From NCBI RefSeq assembly GCF_003590095.1, contig NC_039481.1, forward strand, positions 4,402,001 through 4,466,000: a stretch of DNA of 64,000 nt. Reading direction: 5' to 3'. Every line of letters begins with the position of its first letter. The stretch's first letter is position 1. The position numbers and the translations under genes are program-made. Source of the DNA: Trichoplusia ni (lineage: Eukaryota; Arthropoda; Insecta; Lepidoptera; Noctuidae). Positions 46,801 to 56,075 of the stretch are shown piece by piece. The notes under the pieces are model-generated. The model searched no databases and was not told where the DNA came from. It saw nothing but the letters and a program-made list of their open reading frames with translations.

Positions 46801-48159
46801 AGCTCAAGATATTTGCGTGAAGGCAAAATAGTAGTCATACAAACAGAAGATACTTAGCATAATAACATTCTGGGTTCGCGCCGCCGCACCGCGGAGTTAG
46901 ATTTATTCTACTAGGGCCCCGATTCTGCTATTAAACAATGACCGATGAATGAATGGCAATTTAATTAAATTTGAAGTTATTCCTATTCTCTTAAGCATTT
47001 TTCCAATACAATAATTGGAAGTTAATTGTATTGACATTGAGTGTACCGGCCCGTATTGAATTTCCGATTATTGTGTAGAAAAATGCTTAAGACAATACGC
47101 AAATTGACATTTTAAGCCAAATTTCATTCATTCATCGGCCATTGTAAATAGCAGAATTGGGGCCCTGTGCTGTGTAATGAGTTCAGAATACGGGTATTAA
47201 ATTCACTTCCATTCATACCTGTAGTCACAGGAGTTATCTAAATCTGCAGGATGCAGGAATTATAAAATACTAATTGATCATTGGTCTGCCATTCCAGGAC
47301 CCATCTATTCAAGAATCCATATCTGTTGTTGGAAATATGTGTATTTACATATTTTATTTATTAACACAACTAGAAGTTGATGGAAAATTTTGAAACTATA
47401 ACAACTCTATTTGTAATAATGTAGGTGTTACATATTCCGCATTAATAATTTTGTTATGGTCATACATATCGCGTAGCCGTCAATAACATGTTACTCATTG
47501 TTACACCTTAACCTTATTCTAAAATATCTTTGTCAATATTTTTAGACATATCAGCAAATAACGACATTATATAATTTAATATATAATACTGTATTTTTAT
47601 TACTTACTGGGTTTAATGGACTCACAAATGATGAGTAAAACCAAGTAAAGTAGCTTGATTGAAGGAAAGTAGAACCTTAAACCCAAATATTTGCTTATGG
47701 TCATGGCAGGTAAATCATTAAAAATGTTATTATTCGTATGGACTGCTTTAATATCACCTTAGTATATTACAACACTAAATAAACTGGATAATAATATCAA
47801 AGCGTGTTTTATGATTGCAGATTATCATGTTTTATCGCGCTATCGTTTTCTTTTAGCTAATTAAACACCTTCTTTAATTTATAGATAAATGGGTTTTGCC
47901 TATCAGTCCGAATGAAAAAAAAAAAAAAATACCTCACCTTCGCAGCACAAAAAACCTTACATTTAAATGGATCTAAACACCAAATATTTGTACTTTTCAC
48001 ATAAGTATTTGTACACAATTAGACTAGTAATTGAGAAGACTGAGTAGTAACATTTCACTCACGTGCTTTTGTCACTTGTTGTATGTCGTTGGCTCCCGGG
48101 GCCGCGGAAACACAAGCCAGTATCGCGAGCGCGCACACACAGGACCAGACGGCGTGCAT
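40682..48159 (-). CDS. Secreted S1-family serine protease
   Basis: Six coding exons join in phase (48,063-48,159; 45,175-45,313; 42,247-42,400; 41,807-41,959; 41,043-41,183; 40,682-40,840) to give 280 aa. Residues 1 to about 20 are a signal peptide (MHAVWSCVCALAILACVSAA), then a short propeptide. The catalytic triad is visible: His in WVLTAGHC, Asp in RWDFLLAEL, Ser in CSGDSGSGLVD. The fold's conserved Cys and the final SREWI-like helix (SSAREWIRQV) are present. Family knowledge: secreted proteases of this kind digest proteins in the gut or act in haemolymph cascades. Odd points are no IVGG at the mature N terminus (NVVVAKPV instead), GDSGSG instead of GDSGGP, and Ser rather than Asp at the base of the S1 pocket, so it is not a typical trypsin. 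It converges on the ZFAND gene. Confidence 0.94.
40841..41042 (-). other. Protease intron 5
   Basis: A short AT-rich intron with donor AGT|GTAAGT. Nothing else seen. Confidence 0.85.
41043..41183 (-). CDS. Protease exon 5
   Basis: 47 codons, phase 0 on both sides. Holds EEVCKSALPEYRSKDMVCVK and the FDSACS segment that leads into the catalytic-Ser exon; the Ser six residues before the catalytic Ser is the specificity position (189 in chymotrypsin numbering). Confidence 0.93.
41281..41545 (+). mobile_element. SINE-like element in protease intron 4
   Basis: Starts TACTAGCTGATCCAGCAAAC, includes GACCTACCCAATATGTATAC and AAATCGGTTAAGCCGTTTCG blocks, and ends ATTTTATATATTAGAAG. This order is typical of an abundant lepidopteran short interspersed element with an RTE-like 3' end. 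It is antisense to the protease. Confidence 0.75.
41807..41959 (-). CDS. Protease exon 4 (catalytic Asp)
   Basis: 51 codons, phase 0 on both sides. Begins VAARWDFLLAELSEPLPL; the Asp in RWDF is the triad residue. Ends in GYGTDHFG at donor GGT|GTAAGT. Confidence 0.95.
42247..42400 (-). CDS. Protease exon 3
   Basis: The first base completes a split Cys codon. The exon then encodes TLFSGGRYVLAGTNNTDDGS and a RHVKRLIIHPLF strand typical of the S1 fold. It ends CAG|GTAATT in phase 0. Confidence 0.93.
42401..45174 (-). other. Protease intron 2
   Basis: 2.8 kb, AT-rich. It holds a (TA)n run at 44,010-44,028 and a small block near 42,505-42,555 whose minus strand has a weak tRNA-like B-box (GGGTTTGATTCCC), possibly a SINE remnant. 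No coding exon seen. Confidence 0.7.
44010..44028. repeat. (TA)n microsatellite
   Basis: Nine to ten TA units inside protease intron 2. Confidence 0.8.
45175..45313 (-). CDS. Protease exon 2 (catalytic His)
   Basis: Runs from propeptide (NAPAKIEENVVV) through CGGTIISPTWVLTAGH to the first two bases of the Cys after the catalytic His. Reading through the donor (TG|GTTCGT) would give Trp, but splicing restores the family's HC pair, which supports the model. Confidence 0.94.
45314..48062 (-). other. Protease intron 1
   Basis: 2.7 kb, AT-rich, carrying the palindromic MITE at 46,914-47,165 and an A-rich run near 47,917. No other exon seen. Confidence 0.75.
46914..47165. mobile_element. Palindromic MITE, copy 2
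   Basis: Left end GGGCCCCGATTCTGCTATTA and right end AAATAGCAGAATTGGGGCCC are inverted repeats. Inner segments also pair: CTTAAGCATTTTTCCAATAC with TGTAGAAAAATGCTTAAGAC. It is 252 bp, the same family as 13,119-13,376, and has no coding capacity. It sits in protease intron 1. Confidence 0.85.
48063..48159 (-). CDS. Protease exon 1 (signal peptide)
   Basis: Starts at ATG 48,159 and encodes a hydrophobic signal peptide followed by PGANDIQQVTKA. It ends in phase 1 at GCAC|GTGAGT. The start is favoured because it directly precedes the signal peptide and lies just below a TATA box. Confidence 0.94.
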
Positions 48160-48196
48160 GATGGAGGATGGATGCGCTACCGCCGCCCGCCGCCGA

Positions 48197-48203
48197 CTTT
48201 ATA
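48197..48203 (-). promoter_or_regulatory. TATA box of protease gene
   Basis: TATAAAG on the minus strand, 38 bases upstream of the start codon in a short GC-rich context. This spacing implies a very short 5' UTR, common for highly expressed insect digestive enzymes. Confidence 0.6.
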
Positions 48204-49887
48204 TTCCTACTTAATTACATCATGGCCTCATCAAGCCGCAACTTACGGTGGCGCTATCATTATTGTGGAAATAATCATTATTATTGGTGGTGATACTGGT
48301 AGGAGATCTCGCTTTTGCGGAATGATTTAAAAAAATACTTAGTTTTTAATAGTCTTCAAAAATATTAAATTCCTATTTAAGGATTTAGCTGTTCTATTAA
48401 AATGTGTATGTGAAGTACATCATATGTGTACATAATAATATATGTATACGTGGTTTGCTTTTAAACCGACAATCATCACTGCAATTCGGAATCGGCCACT
48501 TTGAGTAAGGGTAGTCTTCCCCATTTCCCTTTTTTTTTTTTTGGAAATCGTGATTATATTTTAACAATATTAATCATGACTATTGTACGTTTACTTACAG
48601 TACCTACGTATGTTTTATAGTTTTCTGATCCAGTCAATCAATTTTGAAATACCTTCAGTCACTTGAGATTTCAACGACCTATTTATTACTGTTTTTTTAT
48701 GTATGTTTGGTTTATAGACAAAAACGGTATTAAAATAAACATAAAACTAGTAATAAAATTGAATCTTTGCATTTTACACGTAAGGTACGTGTTAAATACA
48801 AAGAACGTTATGCCTGAGTAAATAATTCCCTTAACATTTTTCTTATGAAACTAACTCAATGTAAATTCAGAAATATACAATACTAGCTTATTTTTCCGTC
48901 TCCATCCCCTTGGATGTAGCCTAAAGCTGTCAACTCATTATTTTCCTTCTGTAGTCGGATAAAATGTGTCGGGTGGGTACAAATGTGACTTGTCTATACA
49001 GAACGTCAGCTTTATCTAGTTTTATCAAATTGAACCAGCCTTTTAGGCCAGAAGGGATACAGGCATCTTTATAATATTAATGTAATGATTACATCGTCAT
49101 TAATAAAACAATAACGTAACGATGGCGTCATTTAACTTTAACCAAATTAAGAAGTACCTTCTCATTTAGTAAATTCGATTCGGACATTCGTTGTATAATG
49201 AATCATATTTATCAAATGCAAAAGATATCTAACAATTTTTAAAATATAACACTAAGGACAAACTAAGGTTTTGGCTAGAATTACTTATATAGCGAACTAA
49301 AAACTATGACGGTATAGATACCAGCTACATTTAGCTGTATCTAATAATAATGAAACGTAAAGATTCAACATCCTTACATATTAGTTCAAACTGGCGATCT
49401 GAATAGAAACAGGTTCTGACAGTACGATGATATCAGAGTATGATTTGTTTGTATTGTATGGTCCTATTGGCATTTGAATGCAGCACTATAATCAAACCGG
49501 TAATGTTATAGATAAAGTTTATTATACCTAAGTTCCTACTGGCTCCGGAATTACAGGAATTCTAGGGAGGCTTTCTTGTAAGTTTCAAGAGTGTTGTGTG
49601 TTTTGGGATCATTAAGTAGATGTTATTATGATCATATTACCAACTGTATGTATTTTTCAATAAATTATTACTTAAAATTTTCTGCAGGAAATACCTAATG
49701 TTTAGATAATAAAGGGCTGTTGACGTCAATAAACTGACGAAAATCTTCACCTTGCCATTGTGCATTTGTTTGAATAGATAAGGCTTAAGTAGATGCGGGT
49801 CCAATCGGTTCGATTCGAGAAGGGATATTTTTACCTACGTCAAATATACTTATATTCTTCGTATCTTTGTTGCATCTGGCTACAGCA
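48204..49887. other. No gene seen
   Basis: AT-rich, with no supported exon. The stretch around 48,890-48,990 shares short motifs with 54,000-54,110 (GTCAACTC then TTATTTTCCT) and may be an old repeat. Confidence 0.4.
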
Positions 49888-50072
49888 GGGAAGAAGAGCG
49901 CATCGCGGTAGTTTGCATTGCGTCCCCGTGGTCTCAGTTACAAGGGAAGGGTGAAGCACTCCGGTGGTTTTAGCCGGTAGGAGTCCGGCACACCTCTCCG
50001 CCTTCCCCAGGGCGGAGAAAGTCCATGAGGATTTCCCCGGAAAAAAAAAAAAAAAAAAGGGAAGAAGAGCGC
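49888..50072 (+). mobile_element. Retroposed LINE 3' end with poly(A) and target duplication
   Basis: The inserted part (49,902-50,058, 157 bp) has a CGTCCCCGTGGTCTCAGTTA start region, a GGTGGTTTTAGCCGGTAGGA block and a GTCCATGAGGATTTCCCCGG end followed by A18. GGGAAGAAGAGCGC is repeated exactly at 49,888-49,901 and 50,059-50,072. These ends define a 5'-truncated LINE tail, or a SINE sharing it, inserted by target-primed reverse transcription. The sequence type is common in Lepidoptera; jockey-group assignment is likely but not certain. Confidence 0.88.
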
Positions 50073-50115
50073 GGAGGAAATACAGCAAGAAGTATGACAA
50101 ACATTTCTCTGTTCC

Positions 50116-50155
50116 CGCTATTCATTGGCCATTGTAAATAGCGGCAATGGGCCCC
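50116..50155. mobile_element. Single end of the palindromic MITE family
   Basis: CATTGGCCATTGTAAATAGC followed by GGCAATGGGCCCC matches the right ends of the copies at 13,119 and 46,914. No matching left end was found upstream, so the copy is truncated. The young LINE tail lies just left of it. Confidence 0.6.
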
Positions 50156-53100
50156 TGGTAACAAATTTTGTGAACAAGCAAGTAGTTTTACTAAGGGTGT
50201 AAAGAGAGAAGGTAGAAAGAGTGAAGAGAAGGCAAATATCGGCGTCATTGTTCCGGAACCATCTCAGCCATCTTGGCTGGATACGTATAACGGATAACGA
50301 TAAATCCTGCAGGCGTTTGAGTTTTTTGTGGACGTCATTGTTGACCTGCACAAAAAGAAACATTTTTTCTTTTCGTGTGTAGTAATATGGTTTGGGTAAA
50401 AGACAGCTTGCAAAGCCGTTAGGGTGGGAATACAGGTTTAGAATACCTGTTTTCGAAACAACTCATTTCTTGTTTCCTTGTGTTGCTATTAGATAAAAAA
50501 ATATTATTTCTTGAAAGCGATTAAATAAAACATTCACAGTAAACATCGTTATGTCTAAAAAATTTATGACAAATGGATGCACAGTTAATTATTTCTCAGT
50601 AATCAGATAAAAAACAAAGATTTGTTTTTCATTGTCTTCAATTCGATAGCCTTTCAATAGTGAATATTCATAAATCTTGTGTAAAATGTTATAAGATTAT
50701 TTCCTATATTACTTCTGGTTTATCCCTTGCCGATGCGGGCTGTTGACGTCTGCTTTTTCCGATATTATCTCGTGACGTAAGTAAGTACCCTTCTCTTCGA
50801 ATTTACAAATTTACGATGACACATAATAAGTGGTATATGAAGGGCGACTGCGTACCTACGTACATAGTTTTTAATTAAACCTCAGGTGTTAAAATCGATC
50901 TTATTTCAAAGTATATAAAACTTTTTGAAATTGCATGGACTTCGCCCTTCATGAATTTGTAAAAGAGGTATCAAGAAAAACATAGAATAATCGAGAAAAG
51001 TGCTTGATTTCTAATTTTAATGTTAAACTTAGATTATTTTAGGGGATACCCAGGGCTAAGGACTTTGCCCATTTGACGGCTGCTAACTATTCCCGTCTCA
51101 TGTTATTCCAGCTGTAATGTTAACTTAACCAAACGAGACTTGCTCTCTCCACGAACGCCTGCGGTGGATTGATGTCCGCTACTTTTAAGTTTCTTAAGGA
51201 TTTTTTTTTGCGAAATATCACACAAAAAAGTTAATAAAAAAATTGATAATGACTTCGTTGCATTTTTTTGTGTTATTTAAATATCTAATGAGCTGTTTTC
51301 TAGAGAAAATCGGTTTATACATATTATGAAAAGATAGGTACCTACTTTTATTGAGATTTATTATTTTATTTTGGGTGATACCTACGTTCACACAACCGTA
51401 CAACCAAATTTAAATAAGATAACCTATTCATAATGAACTGGTAAACGATCAAACGTTTTCTTCAACAAATTAGTTTAAAGTATTGTTATTTTTGCTATTT
51501 GACCGATGCAACCCCCGAGCAGTACGGATAATATTATTAAGTAAGGCGGCATCTCGCTTCCCCAAGTGCAAAGTCTTACGCATAAGGTTATGATAGCCGT
51601 TGAATTGGATAATCCCAAAAATGTATACAAATATGGAATGATTGATAAGTTGATAATGAGGTCATGCGCTTAATGCAGTAGTTTATATCAGCCGGATTCC
51701 TGGTAAGGAAAAAACATTTTAATGCTTTTGTTTTCGCAGATGCCTTGAACTTACGTCAATTCTTACCGGGTAAGCCCCAAACCTTAAATATCACGCAATA
51801 TGTCGTCGTCTCATTACTATAAAATTGACTATAGTTTAAAACTGCAAACCATAGCGATTACGATTTGAGTCATCGAGTGTATAATAATTACACATTACAA
51901 GTATCATTGTTGCATGCGTCTCCATTTTCCGCCTCATGAAAGTTGTTATACCTAATAATTTTACACACTGCTTCTGAATAGGTATAGTAGGGGTTAGGTA
52001 AAATAAAAGCCAAGCCATGAATTCAAATAAACTTTAATAATCTCTTCAACGTCTACAGCTTGAGGATTTTGTTCAATAATATAATCGTCAATTACTATGA
52101 ATACTTTCAAGATAAGTGCAAATACGCGTAATACGACGGTTTCCCGAAGTCAATTCGTAAACAATTATAACAGATACTTTATGTAGTATTAAATACTGTC
52201 ATATTGCTCATCATTATATCCTACTGACGATAACTCTTACAAATTATAGTGAAACTTTATTACTCCTCTTAATTGCTTACAAAACCAGGAATGTTCAACG
52301 TCTTGACACACTAAGTACGACTACAAATAAAGTAATAACTTAATTAAGGTGTCATATATTATTGCAGGTTTATTATTTTTCTAAATGTATTATAATGACA
52401 CTGGTGATGGGTGCCAATCGAGGCTACAGTTGTAAAGCTTTGTATTTACTTGTCCATTTCACTAGTCGGTAACCGTGCAATCACTACCAACGTCTATTTT
52501 CAGCACTGACGTGTTTTATTATAATGTATAATTTCTTAATTAACCCCTACACAGTTAACTTGAGGGTGACACTTTGACTCGTCGACCTAAATAACTTTAT
52601 ATAAAAGTGGTTCCAGTAATCTATATACTCAATGTAAATAATTGATATCGCGGAAAGTAGGATGTCACAGATGTTTTAACTAGCAGTTCAATAAACAAAT
52701 TTGACCGACAAAACAAAATCGCGTATGTTCGCAATTGCTGATGTAATTTTACAGAAAAATAACCTATGTGATATTGTAAATATTTGCCTAGTTGAAATAT
52801 CGTTTTCCAAAAATATAAATGAAAGTCCCGAGTTTATTGAATTGATGTTGTTCTGAAGGGCAGAGGGAGCGCGCATCGCGGGCCAGGCCCTGCCCGGAGC
52901 CCGCCCTCCAGCCGCTTGCGCGCGCTCGGCGCTCGCGAGACATCGACAACCACTAGTAAAAAACCTCAAGTACACTTCGTTTTCTTCTAAAACACTACTT
53001 CGTTTAATAAATAATTAATTAAAACAATAGAAGTTTGACAAAAGTAGAACACTAAAGCCATCAAAAAGATGCGTTAAAAATATTCTTCAACAATTATTAT

Positions 53101-54725
53101 TGTGTAAATTTGTATGCAATCGTTTTGTGTTAAAAGTAAATTTGACTACTTTTGTCAAATTTCGTAACAATTGTCGTCTATTTATTGCTCGTAAACTACC
53201 TAACTACAGTTGCTACAATTACCACTAGTTAAGTAAAACTATCAAACAGACTAAGAGAGGTCGTGTAAGAAAGAGATAGAATCCCATTTTCACTTGCAAT
53301 GCATTGTATATAAGCTGCGAAGCACACAACACCGAGAATATAAAAATATACCAACGATTGGTTACTGATAACCACTTGGTTATTGTAAGTAAAACATTCT
53401 ATATCAATGCGATATTTTCGGTTGACATTTTGGTTCGAGAAGTGTTAGGAAGTAACGCTAAGCTTCAAGGTTTTTAAAAGCAGAAAGCAATGTGGATATC
53501 GCAAATCGTTACGCCTAAACGCCTAGCTTAGTTTTTCATGTCAAATTTTGTACCTCTAATTGGTTTTGCCGACCATGCATTGCTTACCAAATGTATTCAA
53601 CATTTAAAGGCATAATCCTTACAACAAATGTATAATTAATATTATCGAAAATGATATGTTTACAAAATAAATTGACAAATAGAAGCTTTTAAAGTATTTA
53701 AAATAGATAATTACTATGATTAATCAAAGAACAAAAATTATCTTAGAAAGATTTGAAAATAAATGTAAATAGATAATTATTAAATGCGACTAGAAGTTAC
53801 TGAAAAAGTTCAGAATATTTTATTTAATAAAATATAGCTCAGTCAAGAGGTTAATCCGAAAGAAACGAATTTTAAAAAATGAGTTCATTTGCTCGGTATA
53901 TTTTTATCCGTAGGTATGGGATGTAGAGCCAAAAAGTGTGACGGGATGTTCTTGGTTAAGAATAAATATAGCAGAGTACTTAATATAAAAGTTTAAATAA
54001 AATGTCGGTGACGGTAGCCCTCGCATAATATATATCAAGCCCTCCTATTTCTTGACGTTTCCATGACGCATTCAAAAGCCAGTATGCAAAGTCAACTCCT
54101 TATTTTCCTATTCTATAAAAAATGTGTGTAATATTCCAATACCATAATTAAACTATTCTTTAAGCTTAATAAGATTTGAAGTGTTCGTTTCATTAAAAAT
54201 AACCGCTATTACATTCGTTAACTTATCGCGCTAATTATTATAACTATTAAGTAAGTGATCTAGTGTAGTTAACTAGTTATTGTTTAATGACTTCACTTCC
54301 ATATTGTGGTAAGAAGGATCCAATCTTAATGGCGACCCGTTATTAATTTAATACTATTATAATATTGTATAGGCCGCGATATTGTCAACTAACAATTTAA
54401 TTTCTCACGAAACGACATGTAGATTTTCCGTCATAATGTAAAGAAGACAGCAAAGTATGTGTCAGTTATCTGAATAAATGACTGACCCTATTTAAAGCAA
54501 GGATTAAATGCGAGTTACATCATGCGTCTCTATTACAAGAAGTATTTATTATCTTTGCTATTTTTGATTTTAATGTAAATGTGTCTTGTCATTTTTACAT
54601 AATAACGGATAGTAGCGCAAGTTTAATTTAGCTTTATGCGTCGTCCACTGGATAACATTAAAATAGATATTTATTCTGACATTTGGAATGTTGATATTAG
54701 TATAAGTAGTTAAATGCTTTTTGAT
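50156..54725. other. No gene seen; one GC-rich patch
   Basis: AT-rich. The exception is a 110-bp GC-rich patch at 52,858-52,965, open in all three minus-strand frames and preceded on that strand by a TTTTTTACTAG acceptor-like site. One frame ends at a TAA overlapping an AATAAA signal, so it could be a small terminal exon. I cannot choose a frame or name a product. Confidence 0.4.
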
Positions 54726-54768
54726 AGTACTCAGGGTTCCGTTATGCCCTAACGGAACCCTGAGTACT
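54726..54768. repeat. Perfect 19-bp hairpin
   Basis: AGTACTCAGGGTTCCGTTA pairs perfectly with TAACGGAACCCTGAGTACT across a five-base loop (TGCCC). The AGGGTTCCGT core resembles the end of the repeat at 57,276 and 62,572, so this may be two ends of that family joined head to head. Confidence 0.85.
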
Positions 54769-56009
54769 GAGACTCTTCAAATAGTTTTGACAGTTGAGAA
54801 AAAAATCAGTATGTATGACTCACAACACCGCTTAAGCCTCGTCTTGAATTCAATTCTTAAAAATAGACATTATCGATTTTATTACTTTTTAAATTGTTTG
54901 TTTATTAGGCGGAACTAGTCAGGATGTTGACAGTATTGTATCGTATGACTGCAAGACTCACGTTGCTAGTCATGGCTTTTGACATCAGTTGGAATTAAAT
55001 TCAAGAGTGGACTTGCAGGTCGTTTACATAGATTGCTATTTCATTACATTGCGTCTATTTCATTACAATGTTTATTATTGACACCAGGTATGTGATATAG
55101 GTACGGCAGCTAGATCTCTGCAATACGGTGTGGAGACGCTAAGAACCTACTTTATCGTCTAAGCTACAGCCATTTCCATAAGACCAAATGATAAACTATC
55201 TTATTAGGAAGAGTTTTTGCACATCTAACTTTATCATCTAATCATCTGTCAGACGTCCAAGTTTCTAAAGCTAACGTGCTCCTCAGAAGACACCGTTTCC
55301 CATTCAGGATAATGTATTTATCCTACGAAGACTTTTTTGGAGGTTTTCTTACGATATCTTTATAATCGACCTTAGCTCAAAAGTTGGGAAGACTGTTCGC
55401 TTTCCAAACAACACTACAGTTTCGTCATTTCTATTTTAAGATTTACTCTTTTAGACATTCCAGACAAGTTGTAGTAAGTTGAAAAGCAAAGTTGATTTAC
55501 ATTAGGCGCGTCAAAAAGCAGACGATTTACAATCATATAGAATGTCGAAATACTTATTTAATTAGATTTAAAGATACTAATACGTATCCGATAGTAAAAA
55601 GTTTTGATTCAGCGAAGGTTGTTTTCTGATGTACTCTTTGTGACTTATTTGTGAAGTCGCACAAATATGAGCTTGATTATTTTTGATAATTTGAAATATG
55701 ATAGTAGGTATAGGATAATACTTGAATAGGTACAAACAAGTATTTTTCTAGTTGCATGTGCAGATTAAACTAATCAAGTCTTTTTTCAATTATATTCGAT
55801 TTCCAACCAGATATTCTATAGTCCACTCGTTTGGTCTTACGGTTCTACAATCATAGCTGTCCAAGTCCAAAACCGCGACTTAGGAAGCCTTAACATAGCG
55901 TGCGTGAGTTCAGTAGAAGTGAATAAAGTTGAATAGACGGAGGCGATGAGCGGACGCGTCTAGACGCGGCGAGGAGCGACAAGTCGCGGGAAATGGCGCG
56001 CGCTCTGCG
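54769..56009. other. No gene seen
   Basis: AT-rich, becoming GC-rich after about 55,930. Part of it should be the 3' UTR of the PAQR gene on the minus strand, but no close polyadenylation signal was evident. Confidence 0.45.
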
Positions 56010-56075
56010 TCAGAGGTGGCGCAGCGGCGCGCGGCAGTCCACGCGAGACATCCACTCTATGTCGCGCGTTGTCAC
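56010..56075 (-). CDS. PAQR4: PAQR terminal coding exon
   Basis: Acceptor TTTCCAG then VTTRDIEWMSRVDCRAPLRHL and TGA at 56,010-56,012. The phase and length match the short tail that follows the last helix in PAQR4-type proteins, which supports use of the preceding weak donor. Confidence 0.72.
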   Translation of the reverse strand: MTTRDIEWMSRVDCRAPLRHL

